From positions 3,816,001 to 3,880,000 of the forward strand of contig NZ_JAUSQM010000001.1 in the NCBI RefSeq assembly GCF_030811215.1: a stretch of 64,000 nucleotides of DNA, written 5' to 3'. The notes beneath the pieces were generated by a model. That model was not told the DNA's origin. It saw only the letters and a program-made list of their open reading frames with translations, and ran no database searches. This stretch comes from Nocardioides massiliensis (GTDB taxonomy: Bacteria > Actinomycetota > Actinomycetes > Propionibacteriales > Nocardioidaceae). Positions 53,594-62,404 of this stretch are shown here, piece after piece; within the stretch, counting starts at the first letter, position 1, and each line of letters starts with the position of its first letter. A program made the translations under genes and the position numbers.

Positions 53594-54161
53594 CGGCGAC
53601 CTCCCCGGCGTACTCGCGTAGCTTGCCGGCGAAGTCTGCCAGGGTCTGCGCATCGACGTAGGCCTTGAGGATCCGGCGCACCTCCCACTGATCCCGTGCT
53701 CCGCGCACCGCGCCGAGGAAGCCGAGCTCTACGGTCTTGGCTATCGTCCGATCGGCTTGATCGACGGTCCTGGCCTCGTTGGACGAGTCGGGCTGGAAGG
53801 TGCGCAGCAGCTCGACGATCTCCTCGCGGGACAGCACCAATCGGCCCTCGGTTCCCGACGTCTCGAACTCCAACAGCCGTTTGCGCAACAGCACCAGGAG
53901 CAGGCTGACGTTGTAGGTCAGCGCACGGCGACGGACCAATCGTGGCAGCGTGTCCTCACCCTCGATCTCGGGACGGGACTTGAGATAGGCGTAGCCCTCG
54001 ATCTCGTCGATGACGAGCTCGACCCCGATGGTGGCGAAGTGGTCGCGGACGCCGGCGCCCGAGCGCTGCAGGGTTTGCCACGTCGACTCGTCGTGCTCGC
54101 GATAGACCACCCCCTGCATCAATCGGATGATCGCCGCGCCCAGGGCGTGCTCGTCGTTCAT
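53586..54161 (-). CDS. jetB: Wadjet protein JetB (DUF4194, kite subunit)
   Basis: The 191-residue protein belongs to the DUF4194 family and is the MukE-like kite partner of the SMC motor. It contains LPRLVRRRALTYNVSLLLVLL and a C-terminal winged-helix-like part. Its ATG overlaps the jetA stop by 4 bp. Confidence 0.9.
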   Translation of the reverse strand: MNDEHALGAAIIRLMQGVVYREHDESTWQTLQRSGAGVRDHFATIGVELVIDEIEGYAYLKSRPEIEGEDTLPRLVRRRALTYNVSLLLVLLRKRLLEFETSGTEGRLVLSREEIVELLRTFQPDSSNEARTVDQADRTIAKTVELGFLGAVRGARDQWEVRRILKAYVDAQTLADFAGKLREYAGEVADE

Positions 54162-55603
54162 CGACGGCTCACCGTCACCTTCGGGAGGCGGGCCCGCCGG
54201 CGGATGGCCGGGTCGTTGGGATCAGCGTACTCCACCAGAGTCTCCTCGGACTCGTCCATTTCCACGGACAGATCGGCGTCGGTGAGCGCCAGGTAGCCGA
54301 CGATCTCGGCCGCCCCCTGCTCGACGGGATACATCGCGATGATGTCGGAGAGCAGAGCGGTCGCCCGCTCAGGGACGACGGCGCGGATGTTGGCCGCCAG
54401 GCGGGCGGCGTCGACGAAGGACTGGGCGAACAGCAGGTCGGCTGCGAGGTCCTCGTCGCCGAGCTCGGGCATCGTGCTGCGCACCTCCGCCGCGGCAGGC
54501 GGATCGTAGAGGGGACGCTCGAACGGCAGCACGATGTCGATGCCGGGCTGGTCGACGTGCATGCCGAAGTCGGGTGGCGCCGGCCGCACCGCCAGGGCCG
54601 CTGTCTCGACCGCGCGGACGAGTTCGAGCACACGCCGGTTCTCCAACCACACCTGGTCGTCGAGGAACCGACGCAGCTGCTCGGAGATCTGGCGCACGGT
54701 GCGCTGAGCCCGCTCGGCGGCCTCCGACCAGTCATGGTGGATGGTGCGCAGCCGCACGTCGGCGTCGATCTCGTCCAGCCCGGCGACCTTGCCCAGCAAC
54801 ACCGACAGCTCCTCCTGCCGGGAGTCGGAGAGGAGGAAGTCATAGAACGCCTGGAAGCTGCGGCCCTGGTCGGAGCCAGCGATGTCGGAGCGGGAACCGA
54901 CGAGGTCGGCGAGCAGCTCCCCCTTCGAACCGTCCCAGCCGGCGATCTTCTCGCGTGCAGCGCGATCGAGCAGGCGGAAGTTCTCCTCCACCTCCCGGAA
55001 GTCCGCGAGCAGGTCCCGAGCCGTGGCGGCGAACTGCTGATAGCGGTCGCGTACGCCGGTCGCGTCCAGCACCGGCACCTCGCCAGCTTCCACGGCGAGG
55101 ATCTGCGCGTCGATCTCGTCACGGCGCCGGCGCAGCTCGACCAGCCGGGCTCGCGGATCGTCATCGGTGCCGTGCACGATCTGGCGCAACAACTCCACGA
55201 CGGTGTGCAAGCGCGACTCCGTGCCGACGAAGGACCGGCCGCGCAGCGTCGTCACCCACGAGTAGGCCTTCTCCAGGGCAGCGGTGACCTCGTAGTGCAC
55301 TTCCTCGTCGCCGGCCGGATAGAACCGGCGGAGGTAGCCGGCGTCGGTCGCCGCCCAGTCGTCGAGGTAGGCACGCGGCGACTTCGGGAAGCGAGGGTCC
55401 GCCTCGCGGTCGCTCACGGCCGCGTTGACGACATAGAGGTGGTCGTCAAGCGCCGCCACCACCTCAGAGGCGGGGGTCGCACCACGGTTGGCCTCGACGA
55501 AGAATTCTCCGAGGAAGGACAAGACCAGGCTGACGTTGCCTGCGCGCAGGAGTCGCCATGCGGCCTGCCGTTCGCGCAGCGACTCGATCTCGCCGTACTC
55601 CAT
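54158..55603 (-). CDS. jetA: Wadjet protein JetA (DUF3375, kleisin)
   Basis: The 481-residue protein matches DUF3375, the MukF-like kleisin that bridges the JetC heads. It has an N-terminal winged-helix region (LRERQAAWRLLRAGNVSLVL), central coiled coils and an acidic C-terminus. It is the first of four genes in the type I Wadjet order jetA-jetB-jetC-jetD, preceded by a 55-bp gap after the GyrI-like pseudogene. Confidence 0.92.
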   Translation of the reverse strand: MEYGEIESLRERQAAWRLLRAGNVSLVLSFLGEFFVEANRGATPASEVVAALDDHLYVVNAAVSDREADPRFPKSPRAYLDDWAATDAGYLRRFYPAGDEEVHYEVTAALEKAYSWVTTLRGRSFVGTESRLHTVVELLRQIVHGTDDDPRARLVELRRRRDEIDAQILAVEAGEVPVLDATGVRDRYQQFAATARDLLADFREVEENFRLLDRAAREKIAGWDGSKGELLADLVGSRSDIAGSDQGRSFQAFYDFLLSDSRQEELSVLLGKVAGLDEIDADVRLRTIHHDWSEAAERAQRTVRQISEQLRRFLDDQVWLENRRVLELVRAVETAALAVRPAPPDFGMHVDQPGIDIVLPFERPLYDPPAAAEVRSTMPELGDEDLAADLLFAQSFVDAARLAANIRAVVPERATALLSDIIAMYPVEQGAAEIVGYLALTDADLSVEMDESEETLVEYADPNDPAIRRRARLPKVTVSRR

Positions 55604-55658
55604 TGCACCTCGCTCCTCGTCCCGCCACAGGGTAGGTGGTGCCGCCGACGGCGCCCGG

Positions 55659-56264
55659 TCAGGACAGGTCGACCGGTTGGCGCAGGATCGTGCGCAGCTT
55701 CTCCGGCGCCGTACGCCGCAGGTCGCTGAGGTAGATCTCGTGGTGGCGCCCTCCGAGGGAGTGCCCGGTCTCCGCGATGTGGTCGTGCATCCGCGCGATC
55801 AGGGGCGCCTCGTCGTCGAACGGTCCCAGGTGCAGGGTCTGCAGGCAGCGGCCCTCGGCCAACGGCGCGAACCGGAGGTCGGGGAGCCGCGGCGCCCTGC
55901 CCTTCGCGGCCACCCGGGCGACCGCGGCGGCGTACGCCTGGTCGTCGAGCCAATCCGGCACTATCAGCAGCAGCGTCTAGGTCCAGCGCGCCTTGTCGGT
56001 CTCCGCGCCGTCGGGCACGGTCCACAATCCCTCCAGCGGCGGGACGATGTAGTCCTTCTCGAGCTCTCTTTTGCTGTGGAACTTCAATGCGTACGCCACC
56101 GGGTAGAGCGTCTCGACCGCCTCGGTGAACGCCGGCGCGGTGTTGGGGTCGCCCTCGCCGTCGATCATGAGGTACTGCAGCTCCGGCACCTCGACGAAGC
56201 GCAGCTCGCCTGCCTTCGCCTGGTAGCTGTCGAGAGACTTCTTGAAGTCGACCTTGGGGCTCAC
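55659..56264 (-). pseudogene. GyrI-like small-molecule-binding protein with in-frame amber codon
   Basis: Two pieces lie in the same frame. VSPKVDFKKSLDSYQAKAGE...DKARWT ends at a TAG (55977-55979), and TLLLIVPDWLDDQAYAAAV...RQPVDLS continues to 55659, giving about 201 residues if read through. The family (GyrI-like/SOUL-like) often has a Trp-rich stretch here, and TGG to TAG is a single change. It may be a nonsense mutation or a sequencing error. The GTG start overlaps the amine-oxidase stop. Confidence 0.7.
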
Positions 56265-57610
56265 CGGCCCACCTCGCGCGCCACGTCCTCGCCCGAGCGC
56301 ACCGCACCTTCCATGTAGCCGTTCCACCGCGGTGCGCACTCCGCGCCGGCCCAGTGGATGCGTCCGATCGGGGCGCGCAGGGCCTCGCCGTACGCCGTCC
56401 AGACGCCGGGCCCGAAGTGGGCGCCGTAGCAACCGCGGGTGAACTCCTCGGCCATCCAGTCGCGCTCGTAGTAGCCCACCGGCTCAGCGGCATCCGGGCC
56501 GAAGGAGCGGACGAGGCACGCGACCAGGGCGGCGCGCCGCTCGTCCGGCGTACGCCGGGCCCAGGTGCGCGCCGCGGCACCCTCGAAGAACCCCATCAGC
56601 ACGCCCGGGCCCGGCGTCGGCGGTGAGTTGTCGAAGACGACCTTGACCGGTCCGACGTCGGAGGCGACCTGGCCGTTGAGCCCGCGCGCACGCCAGAACG
56701 GCTCGGGATAGACCGCGAAAGCCTTGATCACCGAGCCGGCGGGCACCCGCTGGGTCAGCTGGTCGCGCCACGACGGCAGCACCGGGTCGTACTCCAGGCG
56801 GCCCGCGAGCGTGGGCGGGAGGGTGACGATCACGTGGTCGGCGGCGTGCACCTCGCCGGCACGTGTCTCGACCCGCACCCCGTCGGCGGTCTGGACGATG
56901 CGGCGTACCGGACTCCCGAGCACGACCCGCTCCCCCAGTTCGGCCGCCATCGCCTCGGCGATCCGCACGCTCCCACCGACCACCCGGTCCTGCTGGGCGC
57001 CACGGTCGACGGCGAGCAGGGTCTCGAGATCGGCGTTGGAGTGGGCGTAGAAGAGCGCGTGCAACAAGGAGACGTCGGCGGTCTCGGTGGCCCAGACGGC
57101 CTCACACGCGATGCGGAAGTACGCCCGCCCCGCCCGGGTGCGCAGGTTGCGCCGTACCCAGGTCTCGAAGGTCTGGCCGTCCAGTCGCGCGGCGTCCGGT
57201 GTCGCCCACGGGCGCTCGAGATCCGTACGCCGTGCCAGGCGCTCGAAGCGCCTCAACCCCTGGGCGAGGTCGGCCAGCGCGAACGGCGACAGCGTGGGTA
57301 CGGCGCCCTTGTGCGCGGCCATCGTGGTCCGCCTGCCCAGCAGCTCGAGGGTGAGGCGTCCCTCGTCGTTGTAGGTCCGGAACGTCGTCAGCCCCAGCTC
57401 CGCCACCAGCGCCCGCATGCGGTCGTGACCCTCGCCGATCCACTGACCGCCGAGCTCGAGCGGCGTACCGTCCTCGAGCGTCATCCCCTCGACCCGCCCG
57501 CCGACCCGGTGGCGCGCCTCGAGCACGACGACCTCGTGACCGTCGGCAACGAGCTGCCGCGCGGCGGCGAGTCCGGCCAGCCCGGCACCGACCACGACGG
57601 CTTTCAGCAT
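56261..57610 (-). CDS. Flavin monoamine oxidase family protein
   Basis: The 449-residue protein has the FAD motif VVVGAGLAGLAAARQLVADG with the Glu of VVLEARHRVGGRV, the middle motif LELGGQWIGEG, and the C-terminal FAD contact IHWAGAECAPRWNGYMEGAV. It oxidises an amine and makes H2O2. It lies upstream of the GyrI-like pseudogene and is divergent from a small HhH gene. Confidence 0.9.
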   Translation of the reverse strand: MLKAVVVGAGLAGLAAARQLVADGHEVVVLEARHRVGGRVEGMTLEDGTPLELGGQWIGEGHDRMRALVAELGLTTFRTYNDEGRLTLELLGRRTTMAAHKGAVPTLSPFALADLAQGLRRFERLARRTDLERPWATPDAARLDGQTFETWVRRNLRTRAGRAYFRIACEAVWATETADVSLLHALFYAHSNADLETLLAVDRGAQQDRVVGGSVRIAEAMAAELGERVVLGSPVRRIVQTADGVRVETRAGEVHAADHVIVTLPPTLAGRLEYDPVLPSWRDQLTQRVPAGSVIKAFAVYPEPFWRARGLNGQVASDVGPVKVVFDNSPPTPGPGVLMGFFEGAAARTWARRTPDERRAALVACLVRSFGPDAAEPVGYYERDWMAEEFTRGCYGAHFGPGVWTAYGEALRAPIGRIHWAGAECAPRWNGYMEGAVRSGEDVAREVGR

Positions 57611-57645
57611 GGCGGTCAGGCTAGTGCGACGCTAGGTTGCCTGCC

Positions 57646-57837
57646 ATGGAGGACCGCGGCCCACTCTTCGACGGCATCCGCATCGGACGGCCGGCGACCG
57701 GTGCACTGATAGACGCGGGCTACCGGTCCATCGCCGACCTGCCGGCGGACCTGGACGAGCTGCTCCCGTTGCACGGCGTCGGACCGAAGGCGGTCCGGAT
57801 GCTGCGCGAGCACCGTGACGGAGGCACTCCGACATGA
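57646..57837 (+). CDS. Small helix-hairpin-helix protein
   Basis: The 63-residue protein has an N-terminal helix pair and an HhH motif LLPLHGVGPKAVRMLREH, like those in the DNA-contacting parts of glycosylases and helicase-associated proteins. It likely binds DNA without sequence preference. It stands alone and ends at a strong hairpin. Confidence 0.7.
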   Translation: MEDRGPLFDGIRIGRPATGALIDAGYRSIADLPADLDELLPLHGVGPKAVRMLREHRDGGTPT

Positions 57838-57841
57838 CAAC

Positions 57842-57880
57842 GGGGTGGGTTCAATGCAGCCGATGCACCAGACCCACCCC
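57842..57880. terminator. 9-bp stem hairpin after the HhH gene
   Basis: GGGGTGGGT (57842-57850) and ACCCACCCC (57872-57880) pair perfectly, with an inner TGCA/TGCA pairing in the loop. It follows the HhH stop by a few bases. The absence of a T-run is usual in this GC-rich genome. Confidence 0.5.
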
Positions 57881-58027
57881 GATCACGCAGGTCCCCGCGC
57901 TACCCCGGGCGCGGCATCGACGTGCGCTTCGGCTGCCGCCGGCTGGTCAGTTGGGGTACACATGAGTCATGGGGCCGCGCCCCGCACCGACCGACCCGGT
58001 TGTCCCCTCGCCGTCAGGAGAACTGCC

Positions 58028-58450
58028 ATGGCTCGTACGTCCAAGCGCGACCTGCTCGCGTCGCTGCCGTTGTTCCGCGCCTGCTCGCCCAAGGAGCTCA
58101 AGCAGATCGAGGCGCTCCTCGACGAGGCTTCGGTGGAGGCCGGCCACGGGCTGACCACGCAGGGCGACGTCGGCACGCAGGCGTTCGTGGTGGTGTCCGG
58201 CGAGGCCGACGTCGTGGTCGACGGACGCGTCGTGGCCACCGTCGGCGAGGGCGAGATGATCGGCGAGATGAGTCTGCTCGACCGCACGAGCCGGCGCTCG
58301 GCCACCGTGACGGCGAAGACCGCCATGGAGCTCCTGGTGCTCGACCCGCGCAGCTTCTCCACGCTGCTCGACTCCCACCCGAGCGTGACCCGCCAGATCG
58401 CCATCGGCCTCGCCGAGCGGCTGCGGACCTACGAGGCACCCGTCGCCTGA
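58028..58450 (+). CDS. Single cyclic-nucleotide-binding domain protein
   Basis: The 140-residue protein is one cNMP-binding domain. FVVVSGEADVVVDGRVVATV is the beta-roll, and GEMIGEMSLLDRTSRRSATV is the phosphate-binding cassette with the expected Glu and Arg. It has no DNA-binding or enzymatic domain. A short leader region upstream contains AGGAGA before the ATG. It may act as a cAMP-sensing partner for the next gene. Confidence 0.85.
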   Translation: MARTSKRDLLASLPLFRACSPKELKQIEALLDEASVEAGHGLTTQGDVGTQAFVVVSGEADVVVDGRVVATVGEGEMIGEMSLLDRTSRRSATVTAKTAMELLVLDPRSFSTLLDSHPSVTRQIAIGLAERLRTYEAPVA

Positions 58451-58464
58451 CCCGAGGGGGAACC

Positions 58465-59064
58465 GTGCTGGTCCATGAACTGATGACGCCCGACCCGGTC
58501 ACGACGCGCGCTGCCCGGTCGGTGAAGGCGGCACTGCAGCTGTTGGACGAGAACGACATCACCTCGCTCCCGGTGGTCGACGAGGACCACCGCATCCGCG
58601 GCGTGGTCAGCGAGGCGGACCTGCTGCGCGACCTCATCAGCCCGGATCCGCGGCTGCACGTGATGCGCACGATCGAGGACCCGCCACCCCCGTTCACCTT
58701 CGTCGAGGACGTGATGAGCTCGCCGGCGGTGACGGTGAAGCCCGACAGCGACCTGACCGAGGCCATCGATCTCGTCCTCACCAAGGGCATGAAGTGCCTG
58801 CCGGTCGTCGATGACGACGACCGCGTCGTCGGTGTCCTCAGCCGACGTGACGTCGTGCGGGTGCTCGCACGCGACGACGACGTGCTCGAGCAGGAGGTCG
58901 CTGACCTCTTCACCGCCGCGGGGCGTGGCGACTGGGACGTCACCGTCGACCACGGGGTGGCCGAGATCAGCGGTCCGCCGAGCGCGCCCGAGCGCACGCT
59001 GGCGACCGCGCTCGCTCGGTCGGTCCCGGGCGTGGTCGGCGTACGCGTCGTCGAGGACGCCTGA
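58465..59064 (+). CDS. CBS-pair plus BON domain protein
   Basis: The 199-residue protein has a CBS motif at residues 1-60 (VHELMTPDPVTTRAARSVKA), a second CBS motif at 75-135 (VEDVMSSPAVTVKPDSDLTE) and a C-terminal BON domain (DWDVTVDHGVAEISGPPSAP). CBS pairs bind adenine nucleotides. The GTG start lies 14 bp after the cNMP-binding gene, so the two probably form an operon that senses nucleotides. Confidence 0.85.
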   Translation: MLVHELMTPDPVTTRAARSVKAALQLLDENDITSLPVVDEDHRIRGVVSEADLLRDLISPDPRLHVMRTIEDPPPPFTFVEDVMSSPAVTVKPDSDLTEAIDLVLTKGMKCLPVVDDDDRVVGVLSRRDVVRVLARDDDVLEQEVADLFTAAGRGDWDVTVDHGVAEISGPPSAPERTLATALARSVPGVVGVRVVEDA

Positions 59065-59074
59065 ACGCATCTGG

Positions 59075-59830
59075 TCAGGCCGTGAAGACCGCTCCCCCGT
59101 CGACGCTGAGCGTCATGCCGGTGACGTAGCCGGCGTCGGGGCCGACCAGATAGACCACCGCGCGGCCGACGTCGGCCTCGGCGTCCCCGGTGCGCGGGAT
59201 CGAGAACCCGCTGATGATGCGTTCGAGCTGCTGGGGCTTGTCGGCGAAGAACGCCTCGGACGCCGGGCTGAGGACGAACGGACAGACGGCGTTGACGGTG
59301 ATCCCGTCGCGACCCCACTCCCGCGCCGCGGCGCGCGTGAGCCCGCCGATCGCCGACTTCGCCGCGATGTAGTGCCCGTAGCCGAACAACGTCTGGAACT
59401 CCGAGCCGGACCGGAGGTTCACCACCCGGCCGCCACCGCGCAGGTGCGGGTAGCAGGCCCGCATGAACGCCAAGGTGGCGCGGGGTCCGGTCTGCCAGAC
59501 CAGGTCGAAGTCCTCGTCGGTGATGTCCTGCACCGCCATCCCGGCGCTGGTGGCGACGGCGTTGTTGACCAGGATGTCGACGGTCCCCCAGCGTTCGACG
59601 ACCTGCGCCACGCACGCGTCGACCTCAGCCGTCACCCGGATGTCGCAGTGAAAGTAGTGCGCCTCGGCGCCCCAACCGCGCAGTCGGGCGGCGGTCTCCT
59701 CGGCGGTGATCGCGTCGCGGTCGACGACGGCGACCCGGGCGCCCTCCTTGGCCAGCGCGGTGGCGATACCCTCCCCGACCCCACGAGCGGCGCCGGTCAC
59801 GATCGCGACCTTCTCGTCGAGCACACCCAT
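59075..59830 (-). CDS. SDR-family oxidoreductase
   Basis: The 251-residue SDR has VAIVTGAARGVGEGIATALA, NNAV, LRSGSEFQTL as the serine segment, and YGHYIAAKSAIGGLTR with the catalytic Tyr and Lys. It is divergent from the DapB-like gene across a 69-bp spacer with operator-like repeats, so it probably belongs to the same TetR-controlled pathway. Confidence 0.85.
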   Translation of the reverse strand: MGVLDEKVAIVTGAARGVGEGIATALAKEGARVAVVDRDAITAEETAARLRGWGAEAHYFHCDIRVTAEVDACVAQVVERWGTVDILVNNAVATSAGMAVQDITDEDFDLVWQTGPRATLAFMRACYPHLRGGGRVVNLRSGSEFQTLFGYGHYIAAKSAIGGLTRAAAREWGRDGITVNAVCPFVLSPASEAFFADKPQQLERIISGFSIPRTGDAEADVGRAVVYLVGPDAGYVTGMTLSVDGGAVFTA

Positions 59831-59863
59831 CGCACGCCTCCCTCGGCCCGCCGGGCGGGCTAT

Positions 59864-59896
59864 TGACAGTCACTGTCAGATTGACATGGACTATCA
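59864..59896. promoter_or_regulatory. Tandem operator-like repeats in divergent spacer
   Basis: TGACAGTCACTGTCA (59864-59878) is an inverted repeat with a 3-bp spacer. A degenerate copy, TGACATGGACTATCA, starts exactly 18 bp later (59882-59896), ending just before the DapB-like ATG. Two TTGACA hexamers begin one base before each copy. This arrangement suits binding of a TetR-family dimer, and a TetR gene lies two genes downstream. Confidence 0.55.
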
Positions 59897-59899
59897 GAC

Positions 59900-60967
59900 A
59901 TGACGATCCGTGTTGTCCAGTGGGCCACCGGCGGCGTGGGCCGCGCTGCCATCGACTGCGTGCGCCAGCACCCCGACCTCGAGCTCGTCGGCTGCTGGGT
60001 CCACAGCGCCGAGAAGTCCGGGCGTGACGTCGGCGAGATCCTGGGCGGCGCGGCGATCGGCGTGACCGCGACCAACGACGTCGACGCGATCCTCGCGCTG
60101 GACGCCGACTGCGTCGTCTACGCCCCGTTGATGCCCAACGCCGAGGAGGTCGCGGCGCTCCTCGCGTCGGGCAAGAACGTCGTGACGCCCACCGGTTGGG
60201 TCTACCCCGACCAGAGCCGGCTCGGCACGCTGCTCGAGGCGTGCGAGCGCGGCGACGCCACGCTGCACGGCACGGGTATCCACCCCGGCGGCATCACCGA
60301 GCGCCTGCCGCTGCTGCTGTCCGGCTGGGTCGCCGGTGCCCGCTTCGTGCGCGCCGAGGAGTTCTCCGACATCCGCACGTACGGCGCGCCCGACGTCGTC
60401 CGCGACATCATGGGCTTCGGCCTCACCCCGGAGCAGGCGATGGCCTCGCCCATGGCGTCCCTGCTCGGCGCGGGGTTCAAGCAGTCGCTGCGGATGGTCG
60501 TCGACGCCATGGGCTTCGGCACCGATGCCCGCACCTCCACCACCGAGGAGGTCGCGGTCGCCGTCCGCCCGATCGACTCCCCCATCGGCGTGATCGAGCC
60601 CGGTCAGGTCGCGGCGCGTCGGTTCCGCTGGGAGGCCACCGTCGACGGCGCGCCGGTCGTGTCGGCACGGGTCAACTGGCTGATGGGCGAGGAGGGCTTC
60701 GACCCGGACTGGACCCTCGGTGAGGAGGGCGAGCGGTTCGAGGTCGAGGTCGTCGGCGACCCGTCTGTCACCGCGATCATCCGCGGCCTGCAGCCCGAGA
60801 GCATCGCCGCCGGTCTGGAGCGCAACCCCGGCGTCGTCTCGACGGCCAACCACTGCGTCAACGCGATCCCGGCCGTCTGCGCCGCCGAGCCGGGCATCAA
60901 GACCTACCTCGACCTGCCGTTCTTCACCGGCAAGGCCGCCCCCGACCTCAGCACCGCACGAGGTTGA
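59900..60967 (+). CDS. NAD(P)-dependent DapB-like oxidoreductase
   Basis: The 355-residue protein has an N-terminal Rossmann domain with RVVQWATGGVGRAAI and a C-terminal alpha/beta domain, like the dihydrodipicolinate reductase-like family that includes 2,4-diaminopentanoate dehydrogenase and related proteins of steroid and terpenoid clusters. GTGIHPGGITERLPLLLSG is a conserved central motif. The substrate is unknown. It begins a three-gene operon with an SDR and a TetR gene. Confidence 0.78.
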   Translation: MTIRVVQWATGGVGRAAIDCVRQHPDLELVGCWVHSAEKSGRDVGEILGGAAIGVTATNDVDAILALDADCVVYAPLMPNAEEVAALLASGKNVVTPTGWVYPDQSRLGTLLEACERGDATLHGTGIHPGGITERLPLLLSGWVAGARFVRAEEFSDIRTYGAPDVVRDIMGFGLTPEQAMASPMASLLGAGFKQSLRMVVDAMGFGTDARTSTTEEVAVAVRPIDSPIGVIEPGQVAARRFRWEATVDGAPVVSARVNWLMGEEGFDPDWTLGEEGERFEVEVVGDPSVTAIIRGLQPESIAAGLERNPGVVSTANHCVNAIPAVCAAEPGIKTYLDLPFFTGKAAPDLSTARG

Positions 60968-60977
60968 GCCCGAGCAG

Positions 60978-61775
60978 ATGATCCTCGACAACTTCCGCCT
61001 CACCGGCCAGGTCGCGATCGTCACGGGCGCGAGCCAGGGCATCGGGCGCGGCATCGCGATCGGGTTGGCCGAGGCGGGTGCCGACGTCGTGGTCGCGGCC
61101 CGGACCGCCGCGGACCTGGAGCCGGTCGTCGCCGCGATCGAGGCGACCGGGCGCCGGGGGCTCGCCGTACGCGCGGACGTGATGGAGGAGGCCGACCGGG
61201 CCCGGCTCTTCGAGGCCACGATCGAGGCGTTCGGCCGGCTCGACGTACTGGTCAACAACGCCGGTGGCACGGGGCCGCGGCCGGCGATCGCGACCAGCGA
61301 GCGGTACTTCGACACGGCCATGAAGTTCAACGCGACCGTGCCGTTCCTCATGAGCACGGCCGCCGCGCAGTTGATGGTGCGCACAGCCGGCGGCGGGGCG
61401 ATCCTCAACATCTCCTCGCGCTCGGCCGACATGACGATGAGCGGCATGGCGGCGTACGGCGCGGGCAAGGCGGCTCTCAACCGGCTCACCCAGAACCTGG
61501 CCGTCGAGTTCGCTCCCGCCGTGCGGATCAACGCGATCAGCGTGGGCGGCGTCGCGACGAAGGGCCTCGAGGTGGTGCTCACCGACGACGCCCTGCGCGC
61601 GCAGTTCGAGGCGAACACCCCGATGCGCCGGGCGGGGCAGCCGGAGGACATCGCCTGCGCGGCGCTCTATCTCACCAGCGCCGCGTCGTCCTGGGTCACC
61701 GGCAAGATCTTCCAGGTCGACGGCGGCACCGAGCGCCCGTCCATCGACGTACCCGTGCCACCACTCGGCGGCTGA
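60978..61775 (+). CDS. SDR-family oxidoreductase
   Basis: The 265-residue SDR has VAIVTGASQGIGRGIAIGLA, NNAGGTGPRP, the Ser in ISSRSADMT, YGAGKAALNRL, and a C-terminus GKIFQVDGGTERPSIDVPVP. It lies 10 bp after the DapB-like gene and 2 bp before tetR, so all three are probably co-transcribed. Confidence 0.88.
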   Translation: MILDNFRLTGQVAIVTGASQGIGRGIAIGLAEAGADVVVAARTAADLEPVVAAIEATGRRGLAVRADVMEEADRARLFEATIEAFGRLDVLVNNAGGTGPRPAIATSERYFDTAMKFNATVPFLMSTAAAQLMVRTAGGGAILNISSRSADMTMSGMAAYGAGKAALNRLTQNLAVEFAPAVRINAISVGGVATKGLEVVLTDDALRAQFEANTPMRRAGQPEDIACAALYLTSAASSWVTGKIFQVDGGTERPSIDVPVPPLGG

Positions 61776-61777
61776 CC

Positions 61778-62404
61778 GTGGCCGACCCGAAGCCCACCCT
61801 GCGCGAGCGTCAGCGGCAGGCGACCCGGGCGCAGGTCCAGGAGGCGGCGCTGGAGCTGTTCGCCGAGCACGGCTACGAGTCGGTGACGATGGAGCAGATC
61901 GCCTCGGCCGCCGGGGTCTCGCTGAGCACGCTCTTCCGGCACTCCCCCAGCAAGGAGCACCTGCTCGTCGGTGCCGCCCAGCTCGACACCCACCACGTCG
62001 TACGCCACCTGCGCGAGCGGCCGGACGACGAGGCGCCGTTCGACGCGCTCGCGCACGCCATCCTCGGGCGTACGGCGGAGTTCGCTGGCGCGGGCCGCGT
62101 GGTGCAGACCTGGCGGCGCGCGATCGCCAAGGCACCCGACCAGCTGCAGCGCGTCAGCGTGCTGAGCGCGGCCGAGCGGCGCGAGCTCACCGAGCTGATT
62201 GCAGGGCGCATGGGCCTCGACCCGGCGCGCGACCTCACGCCCGGGGTGTACGTCGCGGTGGCGGCGGCCGCATCGGAGCAGGCCTTCGAGCACTGGCTGA
62301 CCACCGACGACTCGTTGACCCTGCACGAGCTGTGCCGCCAGGCGCTGCTGGTCACGGGTCTGTGCTCGGACGGGGCCCTCGACGAGGGCGACCCCGACTT
62401 GTGA
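61778..62404 (+). CDS. TetR-family transcriptional regulator
   Basis: The 208-residue protein has a helix-turn-helix of the TetR type, VTMEQIASAAGVSLSTLFRH at residues about 36-56, and a ligand-binding C-domain. The GTG start follows the SDR stop by 2 bp. As the last gene of its own operon it probably represses the operon and the divergent SDR gene through the tandem repeats at 59864-59896. Confidence 0.88.
   Translation: MADPKPTLRERQRQATRAQVQEAALELFAEHGYESVTMEQIASAAGVSLSTLFRHSPSKEHLLVGAAQLDTHHVVRHLRERPDDEAPFDALAHAILGRTAEFAGAGRVVQTWRRAIAKAPDQLQRVSVLSAAERRELTELIAGRMGLDPARDLTPGVYVAVAAAASEQAFEHWLTTDDSLTLHELCRQALLVTGLCSDGALDEGDPDL

Noticed and set aside
49868-53668. A 1266-codon open frame on the plus strand opposite jetC and jetD
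   Set aside because: It mirrors real minus-strand genes in a GC-rich genome, has no recognisable domain, and its sequence is rich in Arg, Gly and Val as expected for a shadow frame.
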